Positions 12,801 through 23,080 of a stretch of DNA of 64,000 nt are shown here, in pieces. Source of the stretch: Mycteria americana. Taxonomy: Eukaryota > Chordata > Aves > Ciconiiformes > Ciconiidae. Each line of letters begins with the position of its first letter. Position 1 is the first letter of the stretch. A program made the position numbers and the translations under genes. A model generated the notes under the pieces. That model did not search any database, was not told the DNA's origin, and saw nothing but the letters and a program-made list of their open reading frames with translations. The stretch is from assembly GCF_035582795.1 (NCBI RefSeq), contig NC_134390.1:1751560-1815559 (forward strand), written 5' to 3'.

Positions 12801-15800
12801 CAACGTTGCTATCTGTTTACAGGTAACGCGAGTGCTTTCTAGTGCATATGTTGTCACTGGCACCAGATTTCCAGATTCTGTTGTATTCTGAATCAGCAAA
12901 CTTCCTAATCTGCATGCACTTCTGCGTTGTTAGTGTAGCCCAACATCTGCTTTGTAGAGAACAGCTGGCGCAAGTTTTAAGCAGCTTCTCTTGTTTTCAA
13001 CTCCCAGCTTATATCACAGATGCTCAAAACAACTGAAACATGACATGAGAAAACTGTTTCTTTCCATGTAAACAATGACTAGTTGCCCCAGGGCCGATAG
13101 CTGAGAGCTGTCTCCATAGCAGCTCCCCCCTCCCCAAAGATGCATCCCACACTGGTGTTGGTACCGAGAGAAAATAGCCGGTTTACTGAAGTGTCTCCCT
13201 TAGTGCAAATGCAAAGGTGGGGAAACGTGAATATGAATTTTGCTGCCAGTAATCAACCCCTGGAAACGTTTATGAGCTCAGGCAGAAGTTACCCTGACTT
13301 CTGTAAATACATTCATTTTTTTTTAAAATGTTAACTCTTCAGGGAACGTCTGGACCTGATCCCACCACGGTGTATGTAGATCTGAAATCCTTGAGACATG
13401 ACAGGTACAGTAAGTTTACTTAAACTTATTTAATATGTTGTAATGGTACTGAGCTATCACACCTCTCAGTAGATTTCAGCTGTGTTTTTCCCTGACAATG
13501 TTTTCTTTACCTTCAGAGTACGTCTAGTGGAAAGGGGAGCTCCACAAAGCCTGCTACTTTCAGAATCTGGGAAGGTAATTTCACGTTATTACCTGGCATG
13601 GCACACAGCATTTGATGACCACGCATTTATTTTTATGCTCCTTATGATGTAGATGTGTAGCTAGGAAAGGTAGTCTTGTGGCATGGCATGAGAAGAGGTG
13701 ATAGTTGGTGACACTGTCTCTCTGGAAAGCTAGTTTGATTTATGATAAAGTATCTGTTGATTTAGGAGCATGCTCTGCTGAAACAATTGGGAGAATTGGT
13801 TCTGTTTACAGTAAATGAACCATATCAAAAGCATCTGCTGCTGTATCCTTGAAATCAGCATGCATTTGAGATTTACTGTAGCTCTTATTCCCTTCCTTAA
13901 ATGGATTAACAAAAAGATGTTTCCCAGTAGTTTTTAACATTGAATTCTTCAAAATCGAGGTCTAGCAACAGTTACAGGCCTAGAATCCCTTACCTATGTG
14001 GCTCTTGAGTCAGGAAATACATTCATACTGCTAGTGTACTTCAGTGTACATGCCTAGCATGTTTTATACCTGTTTGTAACTTCTGGGGGAGAAAGCATGC
14101 CTTTCAGAGCTAAATGAACAGCCTTTGTATTTTAGTTGCACATGAAGATAATTCACATATGGATTATGTATTCCCTCTTGCGATCTTTAGATTTTACCTG
14201 GAGTCAAAGTAGTCATTGTTAATCCTGAGACAAAAGGGCCTCTTGGAGATTCTCATCTTGGGGAGGTAAGCGCAGATTTTGCTGTTTGGGTAGCTTCCCC
14301 TGTTGTCTGCTTCTTGAGCTATATTCTCTCTGTTCGATTATGTAAGTTGCTGGGTGACAGTTTGTGAGTGGTAATACTTGCAGGCCTTTTTAAGCTGAAT
14401 TCTTGCTGGAGTGTTCAGAATTTGGGTGTGTTATTTTACTGTCAAGTTTAAAGAAAAAGCCTACTAGAAAGGAAGGCTTATTCCACTCTAAATCTTGCAT
14501 AACTGCCTTCCAAATAATCTAATTTACATTTTACTTTCCTTATCTTGATTACACACCAGTATATTTGATCTGTGTTGATAGATTATTATCAATTTTTGGA
14601 CTTCACATGTTATAAAAATCTGCAGTTTATTTACTCAGTTAATCCTCACCTTACAGTTATTAGGAGAGTAGATCTGCAAGACGCATTTTTAAGATTCTAC
14701 AGGCTATCTGGAGGTTTGAAGTAAATGCAAAACATTTTTGGATCTGGAAAATCTTAGATAAAAAGAGAACCTTCTTGTCACAGTTTGTTACCTGCTTCAT
14801 TTTAATACTCAACAGATGCTCTGGTTTTGTAGTGTGTGGATCTGACTGTTTTTCCACTTCCTGTACAGATTTGGGTCAATAGTCCACACACAGCCAGTGG
14901 CTACTATACTATCTATGACAATGAAACCCTTCAAGCTGATCATTTCAACACTCGTCTGAGCTTTGGCGATGCTGCTCAGACGCTTTGGGCTCGGACTGGA
15001 TACCTTGGTTTTGTTCGTCGGACAGAGCTCACCGCTGCTAGCGGAGGTATGGCAGAAATTAGTCTTTATCTTTTAAATGAAGATGAAGAGTTTTCTTTCA
15101 TACTATGCAGCGAATAAGTCCTGATCCACGTGTCTGGATACAAGAGACACTTAGTTTTAACTAACTTCCATTTATTGTCTGCCATTTTCTGTTTTCATAG
15201 TATGCATACGCTTCATTTCCCATCTCTCCTCTCTAGAGCGCCATGATGCACTGTATGTTGTTGGAGCACTGGATGAAACTTTGGAACTGAGGGGACTACG
15301 TTACCATCCAATTGATATTGAGACTTCTGTATCTCGAACGCACAGAAGCATTGCTGAATGGTAAAACAGCTGTGAAAAATGAATTTATCCTAACCTAGCT
15401 GAAATGTATCAATGTTTATGCAAAGATGCAGGATTTAATAGAAAAAAATACATAAGGCAAATTCAGATACTTTTTTGTGTTACCATCAGCAAGTCACACA
15501 CCTCATTTTCCATCTATAGATCACAATAATACTGGGCTGACTGACTCAATGTTTTCTCACGAGCCTTAATTCAAAATAGAAATGATGATTTCCTGCTTTG
15601 TGGTGTAAAGACCCATTTATATTTGAGTCAGTGAAAGCAGCATTTAGTTTGTGTGTCATGCTAGGTAGTATTGAGATGTGTTTGAACTGATCTTTGACAC
15701 GCCAGGACTAGGTCTTCTTGGAGTTAGGTCACTTGGAAGTGCAGCCCAAAGCAGGTGGTAAACTCCATCTAAGGATAAAGAATTGTAAACTTTGGATCTT

Positions 15801-16132
15801 TGTGTTTGTGAAAATAACTGGGTGTTCTGTTTTGTTTTGTGGTTTGTTTTGTTTTGTTTTGTTTTTTTTTAACTTTTAGTGCTGTATTCACATGGACCAA
15901 CTTGCTCGTGGTTGTCGTGGAGCTGTGTGGCTGTGAACAGGAAGCCCTGGATTTAGTTCCTCTAGTTACAAATGTGGTCCTGGAAGAACATTACCTAATT
16001 GTGGGAGTGGTGGTGGTAGTGGATCCTGGAGTTATTCCTATCAATTCCAGAGGAGAGAAACAACGAATGCATCTCCGCGACAGTTTTCTAGCCGATCAGT
16101 TAGACCCCATATATGTAGCCTACAACATGTAA
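889..16132 (+). CDS. DIP2B: DIP2B, disco-interacting protein 2 homolog B (3' part, 23 exons)
   Basis: C-terminal ~971 residues of a DIP2-family protein (human DIP2B is about 1,576, so this starts near residue 605; upstream exons lie outside). Exons: 889-1008, 1796-1910, 2540-2679, 2899-3035, 3354-3434, 3917-4044, 4826-4940, 5918-6119, 6534-6643, 6784-6864, 7429-7552, 8613-8734, 9355-9466, 9924-10033, 10689-10819, 11451-11619, 12652-12822, 13343-13404, 13517-13574, 14191-14265, 14869-15046, 15237-15360, 15880-16132. All junctions are GT-AG and the phases join without a break. The product holds the end of the first AMP-binding (FAAL-like) domain and all of the second, which starts near 6.78 kb (HQFLTEVLQWRAQATPDHP), and ends DQLDPIYVAYNM-stop. 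DIP2 proteins are adenylate-forming-enzyme relatives linked to lipid metabolism and neuronal growth; the exact reaction of DIP2B is unsettled. DIP2A/B/C are similar; B is chosen from residues such as VKCRDLHWAMMAHRDQ and from ATF1 next door. Confidence 0.96.
11314..11403. repeat. Tandem duplication, 2 x 45 bp
   Basis: Two head-to-tail 45-bp copies (11314-11358 and 11359-11403) beginning AGCAGGAACRTAACATG and ending TTTAAAGAT. I see one difference (CGT versus CAT). The pair lies in the DIP2B intron just 47 bp before the exon at 11451, so it sits in the zone where the branch point should be. Confidence 0.9.
12243..12345 (+). repeat. MIR-like SINE fragment
   Basis: Degenerate match to the 3' half of MIR: GTGTGATCCCAGTCAATGAC, then a CACTTGG / TTTCCATCTATA stretch, then GTGAATAACAGG. 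This follows the MIR order 'tgtgacc...caagtca...tttcc.catctgtaaaatg.ggataat'. It lies in a DIP2B intron. Recognised by eye only. Confidence 0.5.
15478..15535 (+). repeat. MIR-like SINE fragment (3' part)
   Basis: CAGCAAGTCACACACCTCA, then TTTTCCATCTATAGATCAC and AATAATACT, follow the conserved 3' segment of MIR. Short and degenerate; it lies in the last DIP2B intron. Confidence 0.45.
15827..15870 (+). repeat. (TTTTG)n simple repeat in polypyrimidine tract
   Basis: Repeated TTTTG units followed by a T run, lying immediately before the acceptor (TTTTAG) of the terminal DIP2B exon at 15880. It serves as an unusually long pyrimidine-rich tract interrupted by G. Confidence 0.85.
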
Positions 16133-16724
16133 CGTGTATGGGGGAAGTGATGTCCAGAAACTTTGCGGGACCACTAAATGACAAAGGGTGGCTATAGAAA
16201 TGAAGCTGGTGAAAATTACTAATACTTGATATAAAGTTTGAGATTGCTGCCATATTCCCTTCATCTCATCCTGTGGTATTAAGATCGCATTAACTACCAA
16301 CGGACAAAAGGAAATGTGGTAGACAATGGAAAACATTTGTAACAGTTTACTGAAATATTAGCTTTATAGAAAATGCAAAGTTGACAAGTGTGTGAGCTAC
16401 AAAATTCCTAAGGCCTTTACAGTAGTGTTACTTTTTTTCATGTTGTACATATTTGTATTTTTATCTAATACTGTTTTAGGATTCTATAAGGGGAGGGTTT
16501 ATTTAGTTAAGATAATAAACTATTAAGAAAAGGGTCATCAGAAGTCTGCAGTTCCCTACTATATAATGTACTTTGCATCTGTACTGTAGCTATTCATTCC
16601 ATGGGATCACACAACTTATTTAAAATTGTGCCATGACCAAATCAATAACTTACGGAATCTAAGAGTTACTTATTCATATAGATATTTCTTGAATTTAAAA
16701 AGAATTTTGCCTATATTTTAAATA

Positions 16725-17673
16725 TGTAAATATTATTATACATAATTCACTTAGATAGAAAATTAACTTGGATAATGATGACAGCTGAAGGTAGAAATTT
16801 TTAAGGACAAGTAACTTTTGTGGTCCTTAGCATAATTACATTCGGTTAGACAACTAATGTGAGATACATTATCTTTCACAAGTTTTCTTATTTCAGTATG
16901 TAGTCTTTTATTGCTGGCCAGAAGTGTGTCATAGCATGTAGAAACCTATGATTTTAAGGCACATCTTTCTAAAAGAGGCTGAATTTAAACAGTAACATGG
17001 AATTTGGTAGAAATCGCAGTGCAAGTCCAAAGTGCTTAACTGAAATGATGCACCTGAGTGACAGCCTCTGCCTCCACCCTCTACAACACCTTGTGTTTAA
17101 AGGAAAAAAAAAAAATCCTTTAGGTAGACACACTGGTAAATTCCATGTTTGTGCGATTCAGCCATTATTCCATTCAGTTCCCTCTGGTAGAGCAAAAAAT
17201 GTTGTAAATAGGCTTTAATGCAAACTGGGAGGCAACAACCCAGTTTTCCTCAAAGCATTCACTAGAAAGAATTAGGTAACTCTGGGTTTTAAGTTGAATG
17301 TAATTTTTCTGTTACAGGAGGAGGCACAAAAATGAGACAGAGCAATCCTGGTAAACACATCATTAAAAAACTTCATGAAAATTAACATCCCAGCTTTCAA
17401 AACACTGTGTCACTTCTCACTGAAGAAACAGAAGCCTCAGAGTAGCGGCTATAAGCTCTTGCTGTTAGGAAGCAATTGCACACCGGGCTGAGGGAGAGAC
17501 GGTGTTTAAACTTTGACTCAAAATTACCTTTCTTTCATCTAATACTTAATAATCTTTTAAGAACAATTAAATTCCTACGGGTGTTAAGAAAATATGATTT
17601 TGGAAGCAATGAGAGCTGATAGCAGATACTGCAACAGGTTTTTTTGAGTCAAATGTGGTATACAGTGTAAATA
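16725..17673 (+). promoter_or_regulatory. Three Pumilio-type UGUAAAUA motifs in DIP2B 3'UTR
   Basis: TGTAAATA occurs on the sense strand at 16725-16732, 17203-17210 and 17666-17673. UGUAnAUA is the established PUM1/PUM2 recognition element in 3'UTRs. The region is AT-rich, so some chance matches are expected. Binding is inferred. Confidence 0.35.
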
Positions 17674-18944
17674 AACTTGTTATTAAACTGTTCCAGATTA
17701 CCTCATTCAAAGTTTTTAGGCAGTTTTTAGAGGGTTTACAGTATGAACTCTGAAGATCCGGTGGCAGTTATCAGAGCAGAACCCAGTGTATCTGTAAGCA
17801 AACCCCAGTTTTGCCCTTGAAAAACTCCTGATGCATTCTGTTACTTCTTCACTAAAGACAAGAGCATTAAAATTCAGATAAGAAATTCTGAATGATATTT
17901 TTGAAAAATATTTGGTGGGGGAATAGATTTAGAAACTGGAAGTTATTATGGCAAGTCAGGACCTAAGAGTTCTTTGCAAACGCTCCAGTTTACGGGTACA
18001 CATTTTTGAACCATTTCTTTTTCCATATCTACCCCAGGAGTAAGACAACCCCACACATGCAGTTTTCATGGTATTGTGCTGCTGCCTTGCCTGGGTGTGA
18101 AAGGTTATTCTGTTAGCTGTAGGGACGCTCTCTGGTTTCTTAATGTGCATCCTAAAATACCTGTGCATGAAGTCTTTAATATATTTAATTTTGACAAATT
18201 GGCCCCAAAGTGAGGAAAGTGAGAGGTGTAACTGTGACTAGGACAGCTGGTACTGCAGCTTATTTAGGGTGTAGAGGGCACAAAAGTTGTTCTCCCTTTT
18301 CAGCCAGCAAAGTCTTGTTATTACATGTTATGCATCGCTTCATTTTTTTATGTTTTCTTGCATAGCAAAGTGACTTGCAGTGCAGCTTCACTTCATTGTT
18401 GCCCATTTCAGAAAAAAATTCTGATGGGTCTTGACCTTTTTTTTACTCAAATTAAAGCTTTAGATAAATTGTGTCCACAAATACTTTATTTGTCCATTGA
18501 AGTGGATTTTAAGTACAATTCTAGGATTGTCTTTTATTTTTACTCACAATTTTTCAGAAATTAAAAAATGCATGTATTAACTTGATCAAAGATTCCCAGT
18601 ATGTGGCAGATTGACTTTCTGAAATGGCATTTTTGAATGACATACTGGATTATTTTGAGGAGGTTGTTTTCCTTGTTTTTTATTTGAATAGATATCGATA
18701 GCTTCTTATGGTTTGGGGTTTTATCTTGCAAGTTTACCGTTTACTCTTAATCTTTATTCTGGCATGTTACATTTCCCTGTGTTGGAGAACTGTTAAGTTT
18801 ACAGTCCTGCCCATAGAATGAGTTAACATTCCATTCTTGATCGCCAGTAAGTGACATAGAGCAGCTGGCCAGTTTTGACTTTATTGAATGCTTTTGTCCG
18901 TGTTTGGCACAGTGAAAAGCAGTGTACTGGAGAGGAGGAAATAC

Positions 18945-19105
18945 GGAGCTGTGAAGCTGGAAACCCCGATTTCTAACTCCAGCTCTGCTAATGACTTGCC
19001 ACAAGACCTTCAACAGGTCATTTCACTCCTTCCGTTTCTTCATCTGTAGATGAGGATATTATCTAATCCTTACAACATCCCTGTGAGGTAACTAACTGTA
19101 CAGCA
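18945..19105 (+). repeat. MIR SINE in DIP2B 3'UTR
   Basis: Clear MIR-like order of blocks: CTAACTCCAGCTCTGCTAATGA, CAACAGGTCATTTCACTCC, TTTCTTCATCTGTAGATGAG, ATATTATCTAATCCTTACAA and CATCCCTGTGAGGTAACT. This is the best preserved of the MIR-like copies here and is in sense orientation within the inferred DIP2B 3'UTR. Confidence 0.75.
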
Positions 19106-19905
19106 CTAAGTGCTAAGTATTTTTCATTGCTAGCCTCTTTGAGGTCGGGGTCGGTTTGTTCTTCCAAACTGATAAATGATTATTTGGTTGTCTTGGGAGG
19201 GCTGTCAAAAGATGTGACCGTTTTGCTTTACAACGGTGGCTTGGTATCATTCCATGCGAGAACAAACGGAGGTACTTACCTTCAGAAAATTGGCAGGGCC
19301 ACTGATGTTGCATGTTCAGGTTCAGAGCTGGATGCTTTTCCGTAACTGCTGAATCAAGTGGTGGGTCCCAAGAAGCAGACGCTCCGCGCCAGTTTGACCT
19401 TGCAGCTTATCCAGTTGCAGAAGGCAAATGATTTCCTACTGTTGTCCATCAGATTCCAAGCTAACAGCTGCAGTGAAACTCAAAAATCAGGAATTCTTAA
19501 CACTTTGAACTAAAATATTTTGTATGTCTTACTGTTTATGAATATTCCCTAAGCAAAATCTGTGGGAACAGGTAATTTCACATCCTGTTTGATTAAAATT
19601 TGCACTGCATTTCTGATTTAAATAAATGTAATTAAGATGTGTCATACTAACTGTGCTAAAAATAAGGTTGTAAAAACGAGATAAATTTTAGCCCTAAATG
19701 CAATTTTTCTTTCATTTCTGTCAACCTATTTACCATTGTCAAATTCAGACTACAGCATTATGTAATTATGTATAAAGTTTTTATTTATTTAAAATTAGAT
19801 TAGATATACATTTTTAAATTTAACATCTGGCTGGACAGTGTTCCATTAACGCATTGATTGTGTTTCCTTTGTCTTGTGTTAATAAATATTGATGCCTGAT
19901 TGCTT

Positions 19906-21860
19906 GCTTAGTTCTTCATCTGCGGTTTCTCCAAAGGATCTTTTTTTCTTTTTAAGGAAGCAAACATTGGTTAGCACTTTTCCTGGTGAAAGGGAGAACT
20001 CGTAAGTATTTTTGCAAACATGTTATGGCACTTGTATATAGGAACATAGGAGACCTGAAGCTGGGCAGAGCCGAGCTCCCCGCATGGCAGTGGCTGGACA
20101 GAGTTGTCTTGTACCCACAGCAGTAGGCCATTTACCTTTTGAAATCAGAATTATAACGGAGCTCACTTGCCGAGGATGAACTAGGTGCAGTTTTAAGCAT
20201 GACCTACCTCTATTTAAGATTTTAGTATAGTATTAAATACTCTTTATTCAATTTCTGGTTAGGATTCAGGACTGGTACGTTTCATTTGGAACTGGAATTC
20301 AGTGGGAGAGGTTACGGACTCTTAAACCTTTGCGATTCCCAACAAGACGTGAGGGGGTTTGTCCTCTGGAGGGCTAAAGCAACTGTATAAGGCTTCACAC
20401 GAGCTGATGAAATAGAAACTGTGGTGGTATTTGAGACGTCACACTGGATAATCTCTGCTGTCCAAAACTAACCGTGGAGTTTTTATGAAGATTTATTTTA
20501 AATATTCATGAATGTTAAGATATAGTTTAGTACCAGGGAGGATGTAATTAACTTTATAATCTAACACCAGCTACCATCTATGCGGGTACCTATTAATGGT
20601 TGTGTGTTTCTGGTTTAGAATATACTTGGACACATTATTTCCTACAAATGATGAGTAGCAATTTTACTGTGGTTTCTTCTGAAAACATTTCATTTTCAGT
20701 AAACCTTTCCTGTATTTTAAAATCATTTGCTTAATATTGGGAAAGCCTCTATTTAAAAACAAACAAACAAACAAAAACCAACCCTAACTAACTTTGAATT
20801 GTTATCTTAACCAAGTAAATTGAAATAGCCAATGAATTTTTCCATAAATACATTTAGAATTGAGTGATCAAATTTCCCAGGTGTCTGAAGATTCTTGTTC
20901 TCGCTGTCACAGCTCCGGTCCAGGCACGTTCTCCGGTATTGTAACTTGTTCTGTAGGGTGAGCTCAATACTAACTGGGTAGGTAAAACTTTGCATAATTC
21001 TCAGGAAGAGAAACCTTGAGAATGTTGAAGCTTTTCAGCAGTAGCTGTGGAAGGTATTGTCAGGGGAATAGAAAGCATACTCGGGACTTATTCCAAGTAA
21101 GTCATTTGTCTGCAAATGTTGATGAACGTTGATTTTACAGAGATGAAGGGCTTGGTAAACCAAGGCAGAACAGGGGAGACTTCAGGAAAATTGAAAGAAA
21201 ACAAACGTTGAAAACTGCAAACAAAATAATGTAAGAGTTCTAGGTAGCAACAAGAAAAAAAGAGAAAGTATATTATACTAGAGCTTTAATCAAACCCCTT
21301 TGTAATATAATCTTTTACAGTTTGTGTTAGCACAACAGTCAGGAGATGCTAAAATCGTGGGGAAGGTTTCCATTCGTAGTGGTGAGTACCTGGAGTTGAC
21401 GTGTTTTACAGGAAATACTGAATCTCCTTACTGTGATCCAGAACGGTGCTGTGAGAACAACCACTGGGCAGAGGGGTTGTCACTCCATTACTTTATATTC
21501 CTCCTTACGCTCTTCGTGAGCTTTTAATTCAGAGGAAAAATAATCAGTCCTGCCCCGCCCGCCTGTAAGGAATTGTAGCCAAAATCCTCCCCGCTCCCTT
21601 TACATGTTTGACCTTTGTTTAGTCTAAAGCAGTCACTGTGCAATGCCTGAAATTCCTTTTCACTAATACAGCTGTTCTAAAGATTAAAAATAAAAGCAAA
21701 GCAGCTAGAGATTACGGAACAACCGTCCTGCCCCTGTGCTGGAAGGCCAGAACAGGCCTTTTGCGGGGGTAAAAGCCAACCCTGCCGCGCTTTCGCTACT
21801 GTTTGGCGCTTTATTTTACGCGTGGCTGCGTACACCCGTGTCCCGGTTGAGGATTAAGGG
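19906..21860. other. DIP2B-ATF1 intergenic interval
   Basis: AT-rich sequence between the inferred DIP2B 3' end and the ATF1 CpG island. It contains a short (AAAC)n tract near 20757-20777. I see no coding exon, RNA gene or clear mobile element. Confidence 0.6.
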
Positions 21861-23080
21861 AAATACTGTGTTTTTCTCGTAGGCGAGCCCTCTCCTGTCC
21901 CGGCCGGGCTGAGAGCGCCGAGCTGAGGCCGAGGCCTGCGCGCTCGGCGCTGCGCGGGCCGCCGGAGGCACCTTCCCGCCCTCGGTCCGGCAGCGGCGCT
22001 CTATCGCCGCCTCTCTATGGTACCCGTGGTGGGAAACCGCCGGGTGGAGGCGGCGCCAAAGCGGACGCTCTAGCCTCCGCCTCCGGGGCTCTATGCTGCG
22101 GGAACTCTATGGTGGGGATTTCTAGGCGAGGCCTCCGCGGGGACTCTATGGTCGCAGCCCGCCCACCCCGAGCGTCCCGCGCGGGCCCGCCGTGTTTACG
22201 ATGCCGCCGGCGCCGGTTTCCTGAGGCGGAGACGGGCGCGGCGGCGGCGGCTCTCCCCACGCGCGGCCACCGGCAGGGCCTGGCGGGCCTCTGAGGTAAG
22301 AGCGGGCGCCGCCGAGGCACGGGCGGGCGGGGGAGGCCGCCCCCTCCCCCTCGGCCCGCCCGCCCCTTCCCCCCCGCCCCCGCCGGGCACGGAGCGGCCG
22401 CTCCCGCCGGCCGCGGGCCTAGGCCAGGCCCGGCCAGGCCGCGCCGCTCCCCTCCCCTCAGCGGCCGGCGCCGTCGCTCCCCGCAGCCCGCTCTCCGGGC
22501 CGCGAGGGAATGGCCGAGTCCCGCCACAGGCCGGCGACCGGGCTGCGGCGCGGCCGCTCCCCTCAGCCGGGGCCCGCCTCGCCCCTTCCCGGCGGGCGGC
22601 CGCTGCGGAGGACCCCCGGGGCGTTCCCGCCCCGCCGCCCCAGCCAGGTGCGCCGGGCCCGGGGCGCCGCGCTCCCCGTGCGGCCTGGGGCTGCTCGCCC
22701 CGCGCCGGGAGAGGCTGCCGCCGGGCCCGCGCCCTCGCCTCGCCCCGGGTGCCGGTTCACCCTCGAGTCTCGGGGCAGGGTCGGCGCCGCGGAGGAGCCT
22801 CCTGGGTCGCGGGGGGGCCGCGGCGGGCTGGGGAGGGCAGAGGGGCCCCCCCCCGGGCTCCGGCGCGGAGCTCTCGGGGAGCGGCTTCAGCCCCGTTTGA
22901 CTCGGTCTGCAGCGAAAGGGCAGCGGTGGTCTCCGTTCCCGTGACCCGTGAGCTCGACCGAGAAAAACCAGAGCGACTACCTGGGGCTGGCAGGGATTAC
23001 CTTTTTTCCCATTAATTTTGACCGAGTAGAGCCGTTTTCGTGAGCAGTGTCTCCCAGCGCTCAACGGCACCGGGGATCGG
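21860..23080 (+). promoter_or_regulatory. ATF1: CpG island promoter and non-coding exon 1 of ATF1
   Basis: A dense CpG block, very different from the AT-rich flanks, lying about 5 kb before the ATF1 start codon. A canonical donor, CTGAG|GTAAGA, ends a likely 5'UTR exon at 22295 and would join the acceptor at 27340. The start site is not determined; no TATA box is evident. Five CTCTAT[C/G] motifs (three perfect CTCTATGG) lie at 21999-22151, and a 7-codon upstream ORF lies at 22201-22224. Long open frames on both strands here are expected by-products of GC-rich sequence. Confidence 0.8.
22201..22224 (+). other. Short upstream ORF in ATF1 5'UTR
   Basis: ATG at 22201 followed by six codons and TGA (peptide MPPAPVS), within the predicted first exon and about 70 nt before its donor. 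It counts as a uORF only if transcription starts upstream of 22201, which is not shown. Confidence 0.35.

Larger units (their letters stand above)
16133..19905 (+). other. DIP2B: DIP2B 3'UTR (inferred extent)
   Basis: AT-rich, non-coding sequence after the DIP2B stop. Candidate poly(A) signals AATAAA occur at 16515, 17670, 19621 and 19881. The last one (AATAAATATTGATG) is followed by GT/T-rich sequence and is my choice for the main distal end, giving a UTR near 3.8 kb, in line with the long 3'UTR of mammalian DIP2B. Three UGUAAAUA Pumilio-type motifs and a MIR copy lie inside. The end point is inferred, since there is no transcript evidence. Confidence 0.6.

Noticed and set aside
20430-20445. 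CRE-like GAGACGTCAC site upstream of ATF1
   Set aside because: One mismatch from TGACGTCA and about 1.5 kb before the CpG island; a single chance match is likely.
22015-23070. 351-codon open frame on the minus strand across the ATF1 CpG island
   Set aside because: Composition is Pro/Arg/Gly/Ala-rich as expected when stop codons are scarce in CpG-dense DNA; no domain, and the region is explained by the ATF1 promoter.
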